Notes under the pieces: model-generated
The model's database searches: none
What the model was told of the DNA's origin: nothing
What the model saw: the letters and a program-made list of their open reading frames with translations, nothing else
Made by a program: the position numbers and the translations under genes
Assembly: GCA_028023455.1 (NCBI GenBank)
Contig: JAQFVV010012667.1
Location: forward strand, 296,501-360,500
DNA length: 64,000 nt
DNA from: Epiperipatus broadwayi
Taxonomy: Eukaryota; Onychophora; Udeonychophora; Euonychophora; Peripatidae
Reading direction: 5' to 3'
Shown here: in pieces, positions 24,551 to 38,770 of the stretch
Layout: each line of letters opens with the position of its first letter
Position numbering within the stretch: position 1 is the stretch's first letter

Positions 24551-24958
24551 AACTTCAAAAAAAATGTTCTAGTCTTGTTTAGAATATTCATATATCTGAA
24601 AGAATTGCCAATGTTCAGACCAGGTTTAAACTTAGGATTGTGAACATAGTAGGTGAATGCACTATTTATTAGATTATAAGATCTTAATACTTCAAAAAAA
24701 TGTTCTAGTCTTGTTGAGAATATTCATATATCTGAAAGAATTGCCAATGTTCAGACCAGGTTTAAACTTAGGATTGTGAACATAGTAGGTGAATGCACTA
24801 TTTATTAGATTATAAGATCTTAATACTTCAAAAAATGTTCTAGTCTTGTTGAGAATATTCAGATATCTGAAAGAATTGCCAATGTTCAGATCAGGTTTAA
24901 ACTTAGGATTGTGGTCTTAGCAGGTGAATGCACTATTTATTAGATGACAAGATCTTAA
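24551..24958 (-). repeat. Three tandem 135-bp units containing a tRNA-like sequence
   Basis: TGTTCTAGTC recurs at 24565, 24701 and 24836 (periods 136 and 135). Units 1 and 2 are almost identical and unit 3 has a few changes. Read on the minus strand each unit contains TAATCTAATAAATAGTGCATTC, close to a tRNA A-box/D-arm. About 45 nt later comes AAGTTTAAACC, close to a B-box. The array looks like tandem amplification of a SINE fragment. Confidence 0.8.
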
Positions 24959-25107
24959 ATCTGAACTTTAATTGGTATTATTTATTAGCTGCTTTCTTTC
25001 ACTAAAATAATATTACATATTATTATAGTTGTCTTTTTTTTATTGCTCACATGTTGCTACTAGCATAATTGTATTATATTTTGATGGAATGTACATTATA
25101 AAGTCTT

Positions 25108-25290
25108 ATATAAATAACTAGAAGGATTTGAACTTAGGATTTTTCAGTCTACATTAGTTCAACACTCCATTTCAAACAAAGGACATATATGACTACAAAC
25201 ATGTAAAAAAGATATATGATATCCAATATTCATATATACAAATATAGACTGAAAAATCCCAAGTAGTAATCATTCTAGTTACTTATATAA
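25108..25290. repeat. Hairpin with tRNA B-box-like arm
   Basis: TATAAATAACTAGAAGGATT...ATTTTTCAGTCTA (25108-25152) is largely the reverse complement of TAGACTGAAAAATCC...CTAGTTACTTATATAA (25246-25288). On the minus strand the left arm has AAGTTCAAATCC, a good B-box match, with tRNA-like sequence upstream. Confidence 0.6.
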
Positions 25291-26864
25291 GAAACATTCA
25301 GTACACTGAATGAATAGGCTAATTATGTATTACGAAGTCTCGTATATACATTTTTCCCATTTTAGATTGTCAGCAAATTAAAGCTAGTAATAGTTTGTTT
25401 ATTTATAATATGTTGATGTAAAATGAGTGTTTGTAGACATATGCACTATATCTAAATATATAATGAACTTGGTACTAAATGAAAATATTTTGCCCCATTA
25501 TAAATCGTATTTTATTTAAAACAAAACAACAATCTGGTAATGTAAAATAAAGGGTTATATTCTTTGTAATTTGAAATTTTATTCAACATTTTTTTCTTTG
25601 AATATATTTCTGTCGCTTTTTGTTTCTTTTTGATTTTATTTTTCTTCATAATAATTCAATATTATAAAAATTAATAACATTTATTAATATTACAAGAATA
25701 TTTCTAGAAATAATAAATCATATAAAAATATAAATACTTGTAATAATATTAAGCATTAATAATGATGATAATTATAATGTTATTGTAGGCGATTAATGAT
25801 TAAGATATCGCTATTTTTAAAGAATAACAATCTTGTTAATATCGTTATTATTAAGCTTCCATTAAAATATATTACGGTAATGACTACGATACCCGATTCG
25901 TTCAAATTTAAAATTTTGAGATTAATAATCGCGTACTATATTAGGTGAATTAGTGGAATCCGTTTTTTTTTTTTTAATTAATGAAGATTAAACCATTCAA
26001 TAATAATAATGAAGATATATCCAATCACCTTATTTTTATTTGATATTTGAAAAATATATACGTAAAATGTTTTTTTTATTTTATTTAAAATAACATTACA
26101 AATAATTACTAAATTCAAGTATGCAGATATATTCACACATTCCAGTCTTAGCAAAACTCTAACTTTTGATTCTAGTTTGATCCGTTCTCGTCCATTTGCT
26201 TTAATATAAATCACAGATAAAGTTCTTTCATTTGAGAAGGGGGATTAGGTGAAATTCTCATCAATTACTCGCTTTAACTGTGTGTGCACAAATTCTCAAT
26301 ACAAGGCAGTAGTGAATCAAAAGTCTATTTTTGCAAATGTTACATTTCACCTTCCTGCTCTTCAAGTAGGAAATTTTCTATTTAGCTTTTAAACTGTATC
26401 ATTATTTTTTTATATTGTCACAGCTGCACTAAAAATAATTTTATTACAGCATTTACTAAGGCAAAACACAATTCTTGATAGGTGGAATAAAAAATTAATG
26501 TTTTTGAGATTGTTAGCAGAATTTAAAATCAGCTCCCACATACGTATTTAAGAATATGTATGATGGATTTTAATATATAAGAAAATTCTTTTTACTTTTG
26601 GCAGGAACTTATGCATATCATCTTTCTATAAATAGTAAATGATTATTAATATTTTTATTAGGTTAGAAATTATTACATTTTTAAAATCAATCAAGTATAA
26701 GATTATATAATAATAATTAAAATAGCTCTGTCTATACGTAAAGTATATATAAGTTAAATCTTATTTGAAGGCATTTTAAAAACTTTGAATATTTGTTCAT
26801 GTTAACAGGATATTGTGTTTGGTCAAGCACATGCTCACTGTATAATTTAATAAATTAAAAAGGA
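25291..26864. other. AT-rich spacer
   Basis: No motif or repeat recognised. A 78-codon open stretch at 25978-26214 on the minus strand has no family features. Confidence 0.5.
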
Positions 26865-27002
<138 letters not shown>

Positions 27003-27954
27003 TAACTTAATTGCATAAAAGTTTTTTAACTTGTTTTAATATTTTAACTAAATAAAAATGAAAAAATAATGATCACACTGGAATTTTTCAAAAGGAATGA
27101 TATTTATTATTTATAGAAAGTGAATACATACTTTTTTAAAACTTGCAAAAATTCATTTTTGAAATCAAATAATGAACACAACGCATTTAAAAATAGGTAA
27201 CCAATGTATCTAACGTCTTTCGGATTATTGATTCCATCAATATATATATATTCCGCATTGGGTAGTATTAAATTTTTTTTTTTAAAAAAAACTTCATTGT
27301 TTCCAGTTGCTAGATTTTCCCCCCCTCGTACTATAGCAATTAATATTACTTCTATATTTGTTTGTTTCAATTTGAATTTTCTTCATCTACTGTTCTATTT
27401 TCTTATGACCATGATCTGGAATTTGAATTTAAATGGAAAAATTTCCAGATAGCTGATATGCTTAAGATCTTTTTGAGATAATAGACGTATAGTCTATCCA
27501 ACCGACTACTCATAAAGTTATTGTTTGAAAAGTTATTTATCTAATATATTTTAAAAAGTAAATAAAAATAATAATAAACTCTAACAAATTGGCTTTCAAT
27601 TAGACTTTTCTATCACTATTTATTTCTAGGGAGTTGATGGAAATACTTTAGTTCTAAAACTTTTTATTAATAAATTGATTTACCATTTTTCTTCTCCTCC
27701 TTCTTCTTCTTTATGTTATTCTTCTCTTCTTCTTCTTTATTTTTATTTTCTTCTTTTTTTCTTCATCTTCTTATTTTATTTATATATTTATTTATAAGTT
27801 GTTTTAAAATTGAAAACTCCTTTTTTCTCATAAAAATCGCATTTTACTATTCAACGTAATAAAAAAATATAGCTTCTTAGAGTGCCAGACATTAAAACGA
27901 TTTTATATATTACAAAAATTAAGTGTGAAGAGTAGATATTTTACTTCATGATGT
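27003..27954. other. AT-rich spacer with a TTC/TTCT-rich tract
   Basis: A polypyrimidine tract of CTT/TTCTT units lies at about 27690-27776. The overlapping open stretches at 27107-27452 on both strands have no recognisable motif. Confidence 0.5.
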
Positions 27955-29465
27955 AATGAGCATGCTAATAGCTCAAGACAAGCTTTTCTAATAAATACTG
28001 AAAAGAAAGCATTTAAAATTTATCTAAAATTGTCCATACCCCCCAATCTGTTTTGTGCTGTTGACTCTTCTCATTGAGGCACCAGGATATTCAGATCCTA
28101 GATCTAAAATTTCAAGTCAATCACAGCATTTATCTAATACTTAACTATTAAGTAGAAAACCTGAAATTTACAGAGATCCGTATGTCTTCAAATCCAACTA
28201 TCTAACTTAAATAGCCATATGGGGTTGAACTAAATTCAGATCCACCATATATTAATAGTTTTAGCAATATAACCAAAGCCTCAAAAGCAAAACTATAATA
28301 GTAAAAAAAATCAAGTAATACATTGTGCAACTTAACTTATTAAACTTGTATTACAAATGTAATATAACAAATGTGCTACATAGCTCTAAACAATACTTTC
28401 CGATAAGTGCCAGAAAAGAAAGCATTTAAAATCTCTATATAGAATTATCCCAAACTGTTTTTGAGCTGTTGGCTTTCCTCAGTGAGGCCTTAGGATATTT
28501 AGACAACAGCTCAAAACCTGTTTGGGGATAGAGATAATTAAGTCTAGATAGAGATTTTAACTGCTTTCTCTGCCAGCATTTATTGGAAAAGCTTGTTTAA
28601 AGCTATTAGCATGCTCATTATATTAAATTTGTAGTGTTAGCTTAATAAGTTTAGTCACATGATGTATGACTTGATTGTTTTACAATTATGATTTTGCTTT
28701 TGAGGTTTTGGTGATGTTATATTGCTAAAGTTATTAATATATGGTGGATCTGAATTTAGTTCAGTCCCATGTGGCTATTTAAGTTAGATAGCTGAATTTG
28801 AAAAAATGAACATCTGAAAGCTTCAGATTTTCTACTTAATAGTTAAATATTAGATAAATTCTGCACTTGAGTTGATATTTTAGATCTAGTGTCTGAATAT
28901 GCTAGCATCTCACTGAAGAGAGCCAATGATTTTAAACTGGTTTGAGGATGAGAATAATTTTAGATAGAGCTTTTAAATGCTTTCTATTCTGGGATTTATC
29001 AGAAAATCTTGTTTAATTAAAGCAGTTAGCACACTCATTATATTTTACTATTACAGTTTTCTTTTTCAGGCTTTAGTAATGTTATATTGCTAAAGCTATT
29101 AAAATATGGTAGATCTGAATTTACATCAATTCCACATAGCTATTTAAGTTAGATATCTGAATTTAAAGACATATAGATGTATGAAAATTTCAGATTTTTT
29201 ACTAATAGTTAAGTATTAGATGCATGCTATGCTTGAGTTGGTATTTTAAATCTAGTGTCTGTACATACTTGCACCTCACTGATAGAGAACCAACAGCTTG
29301 TAACCAGTTTGATGATAGGGATAATTCTAGATAGCAATTTCAAAAGCTTTCACTTCTGGCATTTATCAGAAAAGCTTGATTTGAGTTATTATCATGCTTA
29401 ATATCTTACATTTGTAGTACAAGCTTGCTATGTTAAGTCATGTGATGTATGACTTGATTTTTTAA
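27955..29465. repeat. Array of direct and inverted copies of a foldback-type repeat
   Basis: A unit of about 370-400 bp appears at about 27955-28375 on the + strand and as a partial + copy at about 28376-28500. It then appears on the minus strand at about 28503-28690, 28691-29045 and 29046-29465. Landmarks are CATGCTAATAGCT at the head, AAAGCATTTAAAAT, CTCATTGAGGCAC, and GATCCACCATATATTAATAG near the tail. Copies diverge by roughly 15-25 percent by eye. Parts of the unit are shared with 19672-20470. Confidence 0.75.
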
Positions 29466-30129
29466 TATTTTACTTTTTATTATATACATATAATGTTGAT
29501 TTTTTTTATTTGTATTTATAATTCAAATTTGCGTACATTTGACAAACAATGTATGCAAATTTGAATATATATATATAATGTTTGTAGCAAAATGTATCAA
29601 TATAAAATTAATGGTATATATATATATATTAAAGTGGGAAGGGTATTAAAAAGTAGATAAGGGACACGGATCCATATATAAATTTACTGTCATATTAATT
29701 AACTACAAACCAATAAATATGTTCTGTAATTTATCAATATATAGCTTTTATTGTTTTGACTTTTAACTACTTAATAGTATGATATTCTTTGATGTGTGAG
29801 AAAGGTAATAAGTCATATTTGTGCTGCATATATATATATCTGAATTGATTATTTACATATATTTTCAACTATTTTTTAATATGTAAAAAAAAATATCAAT
29901 TTTATCTTTTCTTAATTCAATAATGTTATAAAATCTAATTATTCAAAGAAAGTATTTTCTTTTTTTTTTTCTAATCGAATGAAAATATTACGACTCAAAT
30001 CTTGCATACCTTATTAGCAAAAGTATAAAGGGTTATGATTTATTAATTGTTAGAAATCTTTTAGAAAGAAGGTATAATTTTTTTTTTTTAGTGAAAAGAA
30101 AGATGACACAAATTTGCTGCTTTCTGATA
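29466..30129. other. AT-rich spacer
   Basis: An imperfect dyad (TTCAAATTTGCGTAC / GTATGCAAATTTGAA) lies at about 29523-29565. Nothing else was seen. Confidence 0.5.
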
Positions 30130-30790
30130 TTTTCTATTGTTACATCTGGTGTGAGTTTTCAGAAATGGTCAACTTTATTTTTATAAAATCATTATTTTAT
30201 ACTAATACTCAGTTCATTGGACTTGCTTTGGTTTTATTTTAATTTCATAAGTAAATAATATTCTAACAAATCACATTTGACCATTTTAAATATGTAATCA
30301 CTGACCTATAACTATAACAATGTATCATAAATGTCTAGACAAATATTTATATAAACTTTAAAACTAAAAGTGAATGAATTTGTTTTTAGTTTAAGTTGTT
30401 TTGTTTTTGTTTTTTTGTGAATGAATATAGATTTATGATAACTTTATCAAATATTGCTTTAAAACCGATAATTTCTTACAATAATTATATTTAAAAAGAT
30501 TTTACACCATAACAATTTTGACAGATAATGATTATAAAAGACACTGTCATTAATTTTTCTGTATAATGCAATCAAGATTATTAACTTCTATTTTTAAAAA
30601 TAAAACATAAATGAATAAATTGAAAGTTTGCCTGGTATTTTTTTATAATAATGAACCAATTAGTATGTAAATATATTCCAAAATACATTACAAATAAGTC
30701 AAAAAAATCATTTTAAATTATACTTCAAAATCGTAAAAAAAAATTAGGCCAGAGAAATGTGAATGTCATTTGGGAATTTTATTCTATTAA
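30130..30790 (+). repeat. Dispersed repeat family R2, copy 2
   Basis: It matches 17310-18000 block by block. The best-conserved part is about 30580-30770 (TTATTAACTTYTA, AAATGAATAAATT, CCAATTAGTATGTAAA, AATTAGGCCAGA). Confidence 0.6.
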
Positions 30791-33700
30791 AAGAATAAGA
30801 GAGAAGTCTTTTGATGTTACAACATAGCCCTTAAAAATCCTGATCTCTTTAGACTTTTTTTTTTAAATTTTAACAGCAATAAAAGCATTTTGTTAAAATC
30901 TACTTAAAAAAAAGTGTGGGTCATTATAACTTAGAATAACATTAATATTATGTTCTAAAGGTATGAGATAACAACACTTTTGATATTTTTTAATTAAGGC
31001 AAGGATTTACAAGTTAAACTTTTAAATAATTATTACTTTTAAACCTACTAAGTTATTATATATTACTAATATTACTGGTAATATTTGGAATCAAGTGCTA
31101 AGTTAAAAGGGATTATGTTCTTAGAGAAAAAGGACACTATCATTATTTTTATTCTACAAAGAACTAAAAATTGTTCATCTAAAAAGAATGATTCTATAAA
31201 ATATTTGAATATCTTTTTTAAGAAATCAAAGTTACCAAGGAGGAAAGCTATGCAAGCAGCAGATAAATAGACAATTCAATAAAATAAAATAAGACTACCA
31301 ATAAAATTCACTTAACTTACTGTTTTATTTATTTAAAAGGGAAGATATTCTTGACAACATGTTTTGAATACAAAATTCATAACAGCTACATGTCATTCTT
31401 TATTAAATTAAAAGTGATATATTTCAAAAAGTATTACATTATAGTACAAATAACTAAAATTTGTTATAGCACAACTTCCAGTGGAATATGTAAAATTATT
31501 TACTTAAACCTAAAAATTACAGATAACAAACTGTGAAAGTATTTTTTCTTAAATGAATTACTTCAGTAATAATTGCCTTTTTTTTTTACTCTAATGAACA
31601 CTTTTATAATGGGGAAGATTAAATTCATAATTTAATTTTTGAATTATATCTTGCATTTGTATTTGATTCTCACATATATTTTTTTGGTCTCTTTTTAAAC
31701 TATCATTTACATGTTTGCACAAGCAGTTAAGGCATTTATTTATTTTAATTATTCATGCAAAGGAAAAAAAAATATCAGCTTTTATTATTATGGGCCCTAG
31801 TTTTTATTAGTTTAAATTAAGTAACTTATCTAAGTGTATCATATGGAAATTTCAATAATTTTCTTATCCAGTTGAATTAATTGTCCATTAAAATATTTTG
31901 CATTTAAAAAGAGACTTATTTCTGGTGTCTCTTATTTTATTATATGCTTGAATTATAACAAAAAAAAATGATTTCTGAATTTTATGATCCAAACATTTAG
32001 TTTGCATCCAAATTGTATATCATTTATAATATTGTCACATTGTTCACTGATTGATTACATCTAGGATAGATTATAATTATATATGGTTAGGATTGTCATA
32101 AATGAGGCGATTTTACTTGATATTTATACACAAATAAAAATTGTAATAACTTATGTATTGGAGTGTTAAATATTTTTACAAGTGAAATTTGATGATACCA
32201 TTCTGTTAAGATGTATGCTTAAACATTGATACTACAAAATGTTTTTGGATTTCCATTTATTAAAAAAAAATTATGATTTGTAATTAATAGTTTACTAAGG
32301 TAAAACTAAACTTTATTCAATGTGAATTATGTCCTCATAATAAAACACTGAAGATGATATTCACTCTTTTTTTTCTTAATTTATTTTTTATGTCCATTTC
32401 CTATTATATTGTTATTATCAATTGATCACAAAAATAAGTAAAATGTATTTGATATCATGAAGCATGCAATTATTTATTTAACTATGAGCTTTGTTTAGCC
32501 AAATAGCTAGGATTCTTTCTTAAGTATTTAGATCAAGAATATTGATTGCTATGAGCACATCTCATCTTGTGTGTTTCCTATACCCAGACACATATTTTTT
32601 AGTGTCACTATAAAATACAATTGATGATAAGAAAATATTCATTTTATTTGAAATTTAGTTAAATGCTGATTGAACTGCATAATTTTGATCAATTTCATTC
32701 AGTATATATATGCTGGCTATAGCAAAAGACATTAGTCTTTAATTTTATATAGGCATTTTTTAAAATTTTGTATTTTATTCTAGTGGATTATATATATATA
32801 TATATATACTGTAACCATAATAGCCAGAAATTTAATGCGTATGTAACAATATTTAAAGAAGAATGCATGTGTATGTGAACTAGCACACATGTATATATGA
32901 CACACATTAATTAAATGCAAACTAAATAAATAAAAACAATATTTGGAAATTGTTATTTAGATTTGTTCCCAAATTGTTTTGAAAAGAAAAAAAGAATTCG
33001 GATGAACAAAATAAAGATGGGAATATGCATATTGATATGTGTCATGCGTAATTAAACAGTCTACAGTGAACTGCAGTCCTAAAAAAATCAACTATTTTCC
33101 ATCATGAATAATATAGATAAAGAAATTCATGTGTGCAGTCTAAAGAAGAATTACACATATATAAAATAAGTTACACATATGTTTTATTATATTTGGAAAC
33201 CTTTTATTATATAACGCTAAGTAAAAACAAATAGTATGTCAGTTGAAATCCCAAGCATACTGCCCAGTCTCATAAATGAACTTTATAGAGAATTATAATT
33301 CTAACTGTTATAATCTGCAAAAAAGAGGAAAGACTGAACTGCACTGCTTGATTGCCAAAATTATATTTATCAGAAGTATAATATACTAATACAAAGAATT
33401 TATTTGGATAAAATTCATTTGCAATTTGTGAAATTCTGCTGAGAGGTAAGATGGTAGAAGAATAATCTATTTCTTGAGAGAAAGTAAAAAGGACTTTAAA
33501 ATTATAAAGACAATGAATGGTTATAATCAAATATTCTACAAGAGAATAGTTTATTTTTACTTATAACTGAATTTATCTTGAAGGAAAATAATTCTAAAGA
33601 AAATATTATTTTTCATTTTATATATGTAAAGTTAATAGAAAGGAAAGCCAAAAAAGTTGAACTGTTTTGGAGGAAAAAAAATATATAAATGATTTTTTTT

Positions 33701-34199
33701 TACTATTATATGCCAGATAATGAAACAAAATGGAGAGAAAATAAATATATATGAACTCTTTACCCTCATTTGTCACTTTAATAATTTTATGCAAGATGTA
33801 AATATGTGTTGAAATTTACTTGTAATATAATAGTAAACTCCCTATTTGCAATTAGTTGGATTAATAAACGTTTCCTATTAATCTAGTTGTTTATTTGGTT
33901 TTGTATATGTGATAAATAATAACTTTAACATATATATGCTAGTTAAGAAAAAATATCCACAGCTGTGAGAACATGAAAACCACTGAGTGGCATACTGGAA
34001 AGTTATAGTAAATTAAAGAAAATTAGTATTTGATGAGGGTTATTATCTGAACTATCTCCAAGTAATCATTGTCCTTTGAACAAAAATAATGCCTGATTAA
34101 AATAAATAAAATACTCAAGAGTAAATGTGCTAATACAACTCATCATCATATATAAATATAAGCAAAAATTAATAATAAATAAACAGGCAGCAAATGTAA
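30791..34199. other. AT-rich spacer, no gene seen
   Basis: Short chance open stretches (31085-31270, 31351-31536, 33270-33530) are lysine/isoleucine/asparagine-rich, as expected of AT-rich non-coding DNA. A TA tract lies near 32791-32808. Confidence 0.5.
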
Positions 34200-34284
34200 A
34201 AATCACAGAATTGTAGAAAAGTTAGCTTTTGAAAGTGTTAGTTGACAAAGACTACAAATATAGTTGAAAGCACTCCTAAGTGGA
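34200..34284 (+). repeat. Dispersed repeat family R3, copy 1
   Basis: Block GTTAGTTGACAAAGACTACA (34238-34257), with flanks GAATTGTAGAAAA and GAAAGCACTCCTAAGT, recurs inverted at 58985-59075. About 80 bp are shared with few differences. Confidence 0.7.
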
Positions 34285-34395
34285 TAAAAGTTTTTTAAAG
34301 TTATACTTTACTTTGATTTGGTTACTGTATTTACTAATATTAAATTACATGATTGCATATATAACTTTGAAGAAATACAGACATCAAATAATATC

Positions 34396-34398
<3 letters not shown>

Positions 34399-34483
<85 letters not shown>
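34399..34483. repeat. (CA)n(TA)n compound microsatellite
   Basis: About 21 CA units run into about 20 TA units. Threonine/histidine, cysteine/valine and isoleucine/tyrosine repeat frames across it are artefacts. Confidence 0.97.
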
Positions 34484-34485
<2 letters not shown>

Positions 34486-36958
34486 AATGTCAAGCTTTCT
34501 AAACACATCTTAGACATCATTTATTTAAGACATATAAATTAATGATCATTGTTAGTCATTTATTATGCTAAAGAATATCTTATTACTTGTAGCCCAGATA
34601 TAAGTTTTAAGTCTAAAGATTAATATATCTGTTTTTTTAAATTAATATACTGGTTTAGCATGGAATGTATCATGGGGGTAATTTGTTTTTTTAGATGTGT
34701 TTATTTATATTTCAGTAATATGTGGTTAATGAAAGTTTTAAGTATGAATGTATATACAAATTAATAATACATAAAGCTAACTGAAATTCATATAGTAGTA
34801 CAATGCAACCAACTACAATAGGTTCAATTTCCTACTTGTGTTTAAAAATAGAAGTCTGAATCACACACCTTATATATACTTAAATTAAATAATTAAATAG
34901 TGATCAAAAAATCAATCAATTAAATGCCAATGATTAAAATTTACTTTTTTGACATTATACAAAAATATCCTGCCATTCATCTTCTCCAAAATAATTGTTT
35001 AATGGCTTATCACACTACTCATTATCTGGTTGCATTTATTATTTCTGGATTAACAATATGCACATATGCATTATATATGCATATATGTACTTGACATTTT
35101 TTTAAGTTAGCCAAGCTGATACCTAGATAAAATATATTATCATTATTGAAAACGATTTTAGATATTTTTAATTTAACTATTTTATTAAAACTTTCCAATT
35201 AATATACATACTTATGCTACCTACTCACTATAAAATTTGAACAAAAATACTTTATATATTTTGTGTTCTTTATAGTAGTATTTTCCAATTCACTTTTAAA
35301 TTGTGGTGGGTATAATTATTTATACTCATGCAATACATTTATTAGAATCATCTATGTACAATCATTGTTAATAGAAATTTGCTAGTATTTGTTTCAATCA
35401 TTTTATTTTTATAAATTTTTTATGATTTATATATTAAGCAATTATATGAAAATTGATAATTTTTAAAATAAATTAAATATTGTCATATTATAGCTTTAAA
35501 AGCATTATAAATTTGTTAAAATTAAATGTATTCTTGACATAAAAATTGTTCCACTACAAAGCATGTAATTGTATACAAAGGGTCAAGTGTGTGATAGTAC
35601 ATATGAAAATTATCTAAGTTTGCTTCCAATTACTTGCAAAATATAAGAGCTATGAAAGCAAACTGAATTTAAGTAAGTCATTTAATATATAATATTTCAT
35701 ATTAAACAAAATAATGCAACAGTAACATTGATTAAGTTGGTGCATATCAAAAAATTAAAATACTTGGATATGGCATGATGTAAGTCTACATAGAATTGAT
35801 TAATCAGTACATTGACTTAAATCCTGAAGAAACAATCCTTTTGCATTAGAATGTTAGGATAGATGAATGTTTTGCTAGTATCAATTGTTGTCAGATACTA
35901 ATAAATAATACTAAGAGAAACTAGAGATTTTAAATAACATATCCATAATAGTAGAAAGTATAATATTAGCATCATGAATAAGTTGGAAAATAAAACTGGC
36001 AGAAAGTTATTATCACCCTGCATTTTTTTTTTTTTTTTGCTTTTTATGAATATCAAGAATTATCTAGATATGATGGAATCTGCATTTGTAAATGAAATCA
36101 TGTCATGGCCAATAGCAAATTATAAATTCCTTTTAAGCACAGACAGTCAATGAAATCACTTCTAGTGAGTATAGTATTTTAAGACTAATTCATTGGCCAT
36201 TTATGAGTTTTACAATGATTTTCTACCAATTACTTATATATTCAATGTCATCATTTGAAATACTTAGTGACAAGCTGATGATTGATAATTTTAGAGTTTA
36301 TATTACTATTATTTTTTCAATGGTGCAACCATTTTCTAAAAGAATAATATCTTACAACATTATGTTCAATGGATTTATATTGCTTGTCCCAACAGAATTT
36401 TTTGAACTATTGCACAACAATTGTCTTGAGCCTTATCGAATTATGAGATCATGTAAAGAATAAACAGTTTGTGCTTGCTTTATGATATTAGTGTAGATTT
36501 TTCTTCATCAATTATTTAATTGTATAAACTATCATGATGGTTAGTCAAGATATTAATAATTGAGCATGACTCTATCTTCTCACCACTTTAACTAAAGATA
36601 TGTTATTTACATGTAAGTCTATATATTTTATATTAGAAAATAATTGGTCAGATAGAATGTTTTTTTCCATTCTTTTTTACTATCAAAGACAAATAATAAC
36701 TCTAAAATAAGTGAATAATTTAAAATAATTTGTTTATGTTACCAATTGATAATCTGCTACAAACCTAATATAAACATTTTAATATTTAATGTAAAATAAT
36801 GCAATTAGAAAGTTCATCCTCGCTTAACTAAATAATAGTGCTTTGATTATACGATTTTGACGCTTTAATTTGTGCTGGTATTTACCAAAATTGTTATGGC
36901 AAATAAAATGTATATCAGTTATATTACTGAATCAAAACTGATGTGATTAGTCTTAGTT
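34484..36958. other. AT-rich spacer
   Basis: An 86-codon open stretch at 36203-36463 (containing RIISYNIMFNGFILLVPTEF) has a somewhat less biased composition but no motif I recognise and no upstream or downstream extension. Confidence 0.45.
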
Positions 36959-37056
36959 AACAATTCAAAATACAGCAAAACTCTCCATATAGTAGTGCCA
37001 TCTTGTGCTAACAAGAGCACTACTATATGGAGAGTTTTGCTGTATTTTGAATTGTT
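36959..37056. mobile_element. Perfect 40-bp hairpin, MITE-like
   Basis: Positions 36959-36998 are the exact reverse complement of 37017-37056, with an 18-nt loop. The arms contain AAAACTCTCCATATAGTAGTG, the terminus shared with the elements at 41.65, 46.58 and 63.68 kb. The lack of any arm mismatch suggests a recent origin or gene-conversion-like repair. Confidence 0.85.
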
Positions 37057-37299
37057 TAATAACAATTATTGTGCTAGTATGAGATAGTGATAATGTGATA
37101 GTTAGTCTTAGTTAACTAACAAGATAACATAAATCATCAAAATTTGATTCTTCTTAACCTATGATATATTTTGTTTTATGATAATTGCATTTATGTAGAC
37201 ATGTGAAATTGAAACAGCAGTAATTACACTTTTTTACTTTATATTGATGAATATGTATAATAATTTCAGTTGATATTATATTGTGTGTATGGATATATA

Positions 37300-37633
<334 letters not shown>

Positions 37634-38259
37634 GAGACATAAAAATAAAATAACCTTTAAATTGCTCACTTCAATGAAATGTCCTCTTCAGAATGTTTCT
37701 TATGTTATAATTATCATTATTACACAAGACTTCAACTACATGTTTGGATTAGTTTTTAATACTCAATGAAGACTTGAGAGAAAGTGTTTGTAAAGTAGTT
37801 GGATATTGAATGGCATAAGCAATATGTAATTTATAGAACTGATTTTGTATCTTGTTTGGTAGTGATAATTTTTAGAATAGCAGCCACAGCTGAATACATT
37901 CTAAAGAATTAAAGCTGCATTATTGATTCAGGTTGTTAATCACATGATTTCAATTGCATAATTTTACTGGATATTTGATGACACTGCAGTCACTTTCAGC
38001 TATTTTTCACTCTCTTGCAGCTATCTATAATACTATTTTGCTAGTTATGTGTTCATTAGATGATATAAAATGGAACTAAAATAAATATTGATTTAGAAGT
38101 TTAAAAACTTCTAAAGATATTAGTAGCTTACAATAAATAAACTACAAAATGCTAATTGCTAGATATTTTAATTTCATGTTTAAGGAGCAATTGCAAGACT
38201 ACTAGGAAACTATTCCTTTATTGTTATTAGCAATGAACATAAAAATTTGTATAGCAATT
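37634..38259. other. AT-rich spacer
   Basis: One short palindrome TTTAGAAGTTTAAAAACTTCTAAA lies at about 38092-38115. Nothing else. Confidence 0.5.
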
Positions 38260-38770
38260 ATTAAAAAGAAATATTTTCTGATTACACTTAAACTTTATTT
38301 GAATGTGTTTCAATTTTAAAAATAAAAATTAAAAAAGTTGCATAACAGTAAAAATGAAACAATGATCATAATGTTCTGCCAAACACAAATTTTTGTGAAT
38401 ACTTGAATAATTATAAATGCAATTTTAAAATTTAAAATATATGTTTTTAGCTTTGTAAAATGCTTAATAATAGTTTGTTTTGGTTCTAGAAATAATTTAA
38501 TTAACCAAGATCAATAAGAAAAATAAATATTACTCTCCTAATGCATTTCATTTTTTTTATCATTTGCAAAGTTTAAATATGATTTTTAGAATGTTTTTTT
38601 ATTTGTAAATTTATATTTCTAATAAGTATAATTTATTGATTCATAATTTAAATAAATATAAAATAAAAATATAAATTCTAAAATAAAATCTTGAAATATA
38701 ACTCAAATCACCACTAGGGGATAATGCAAAAATGTTCAAATGTGGAATCCCAAAATTATTTTCAACAATA
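38260..38770 (+). repeat. Dispersed repeat family R1, copy 2
   Basis: It is the direct homologue of 4370-4898, ending near CAAATGTGGAATCCCAAAA where copy 1 has the GCGGAAGGGTTAA terminus. The TTAA is therefore lost or mutated in this copy. Confidence 0.6.

Noticed and set aside
24551-24958. CRISPR-like array
   Set aside because: Three whole 135-bp tandem units with no distinct spacers, in a eukaryotic context.
25978-26214. 78-codon minus-strand protein
   Set aside because: Random Ile/Lys/Asn-rich composition, no motif and no neighbours.
34280-34542. Open frames of Thr-His, Cys-Val and Ile-Tyr repeats
   Set aside because: They are translation of the CA/TA microsatellite.
36203-36463. 86-codon protein with hydrophobic segments
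   Set aside because: No recognisable family, no splice-site context, and composition as expected from AT-rich DNA.
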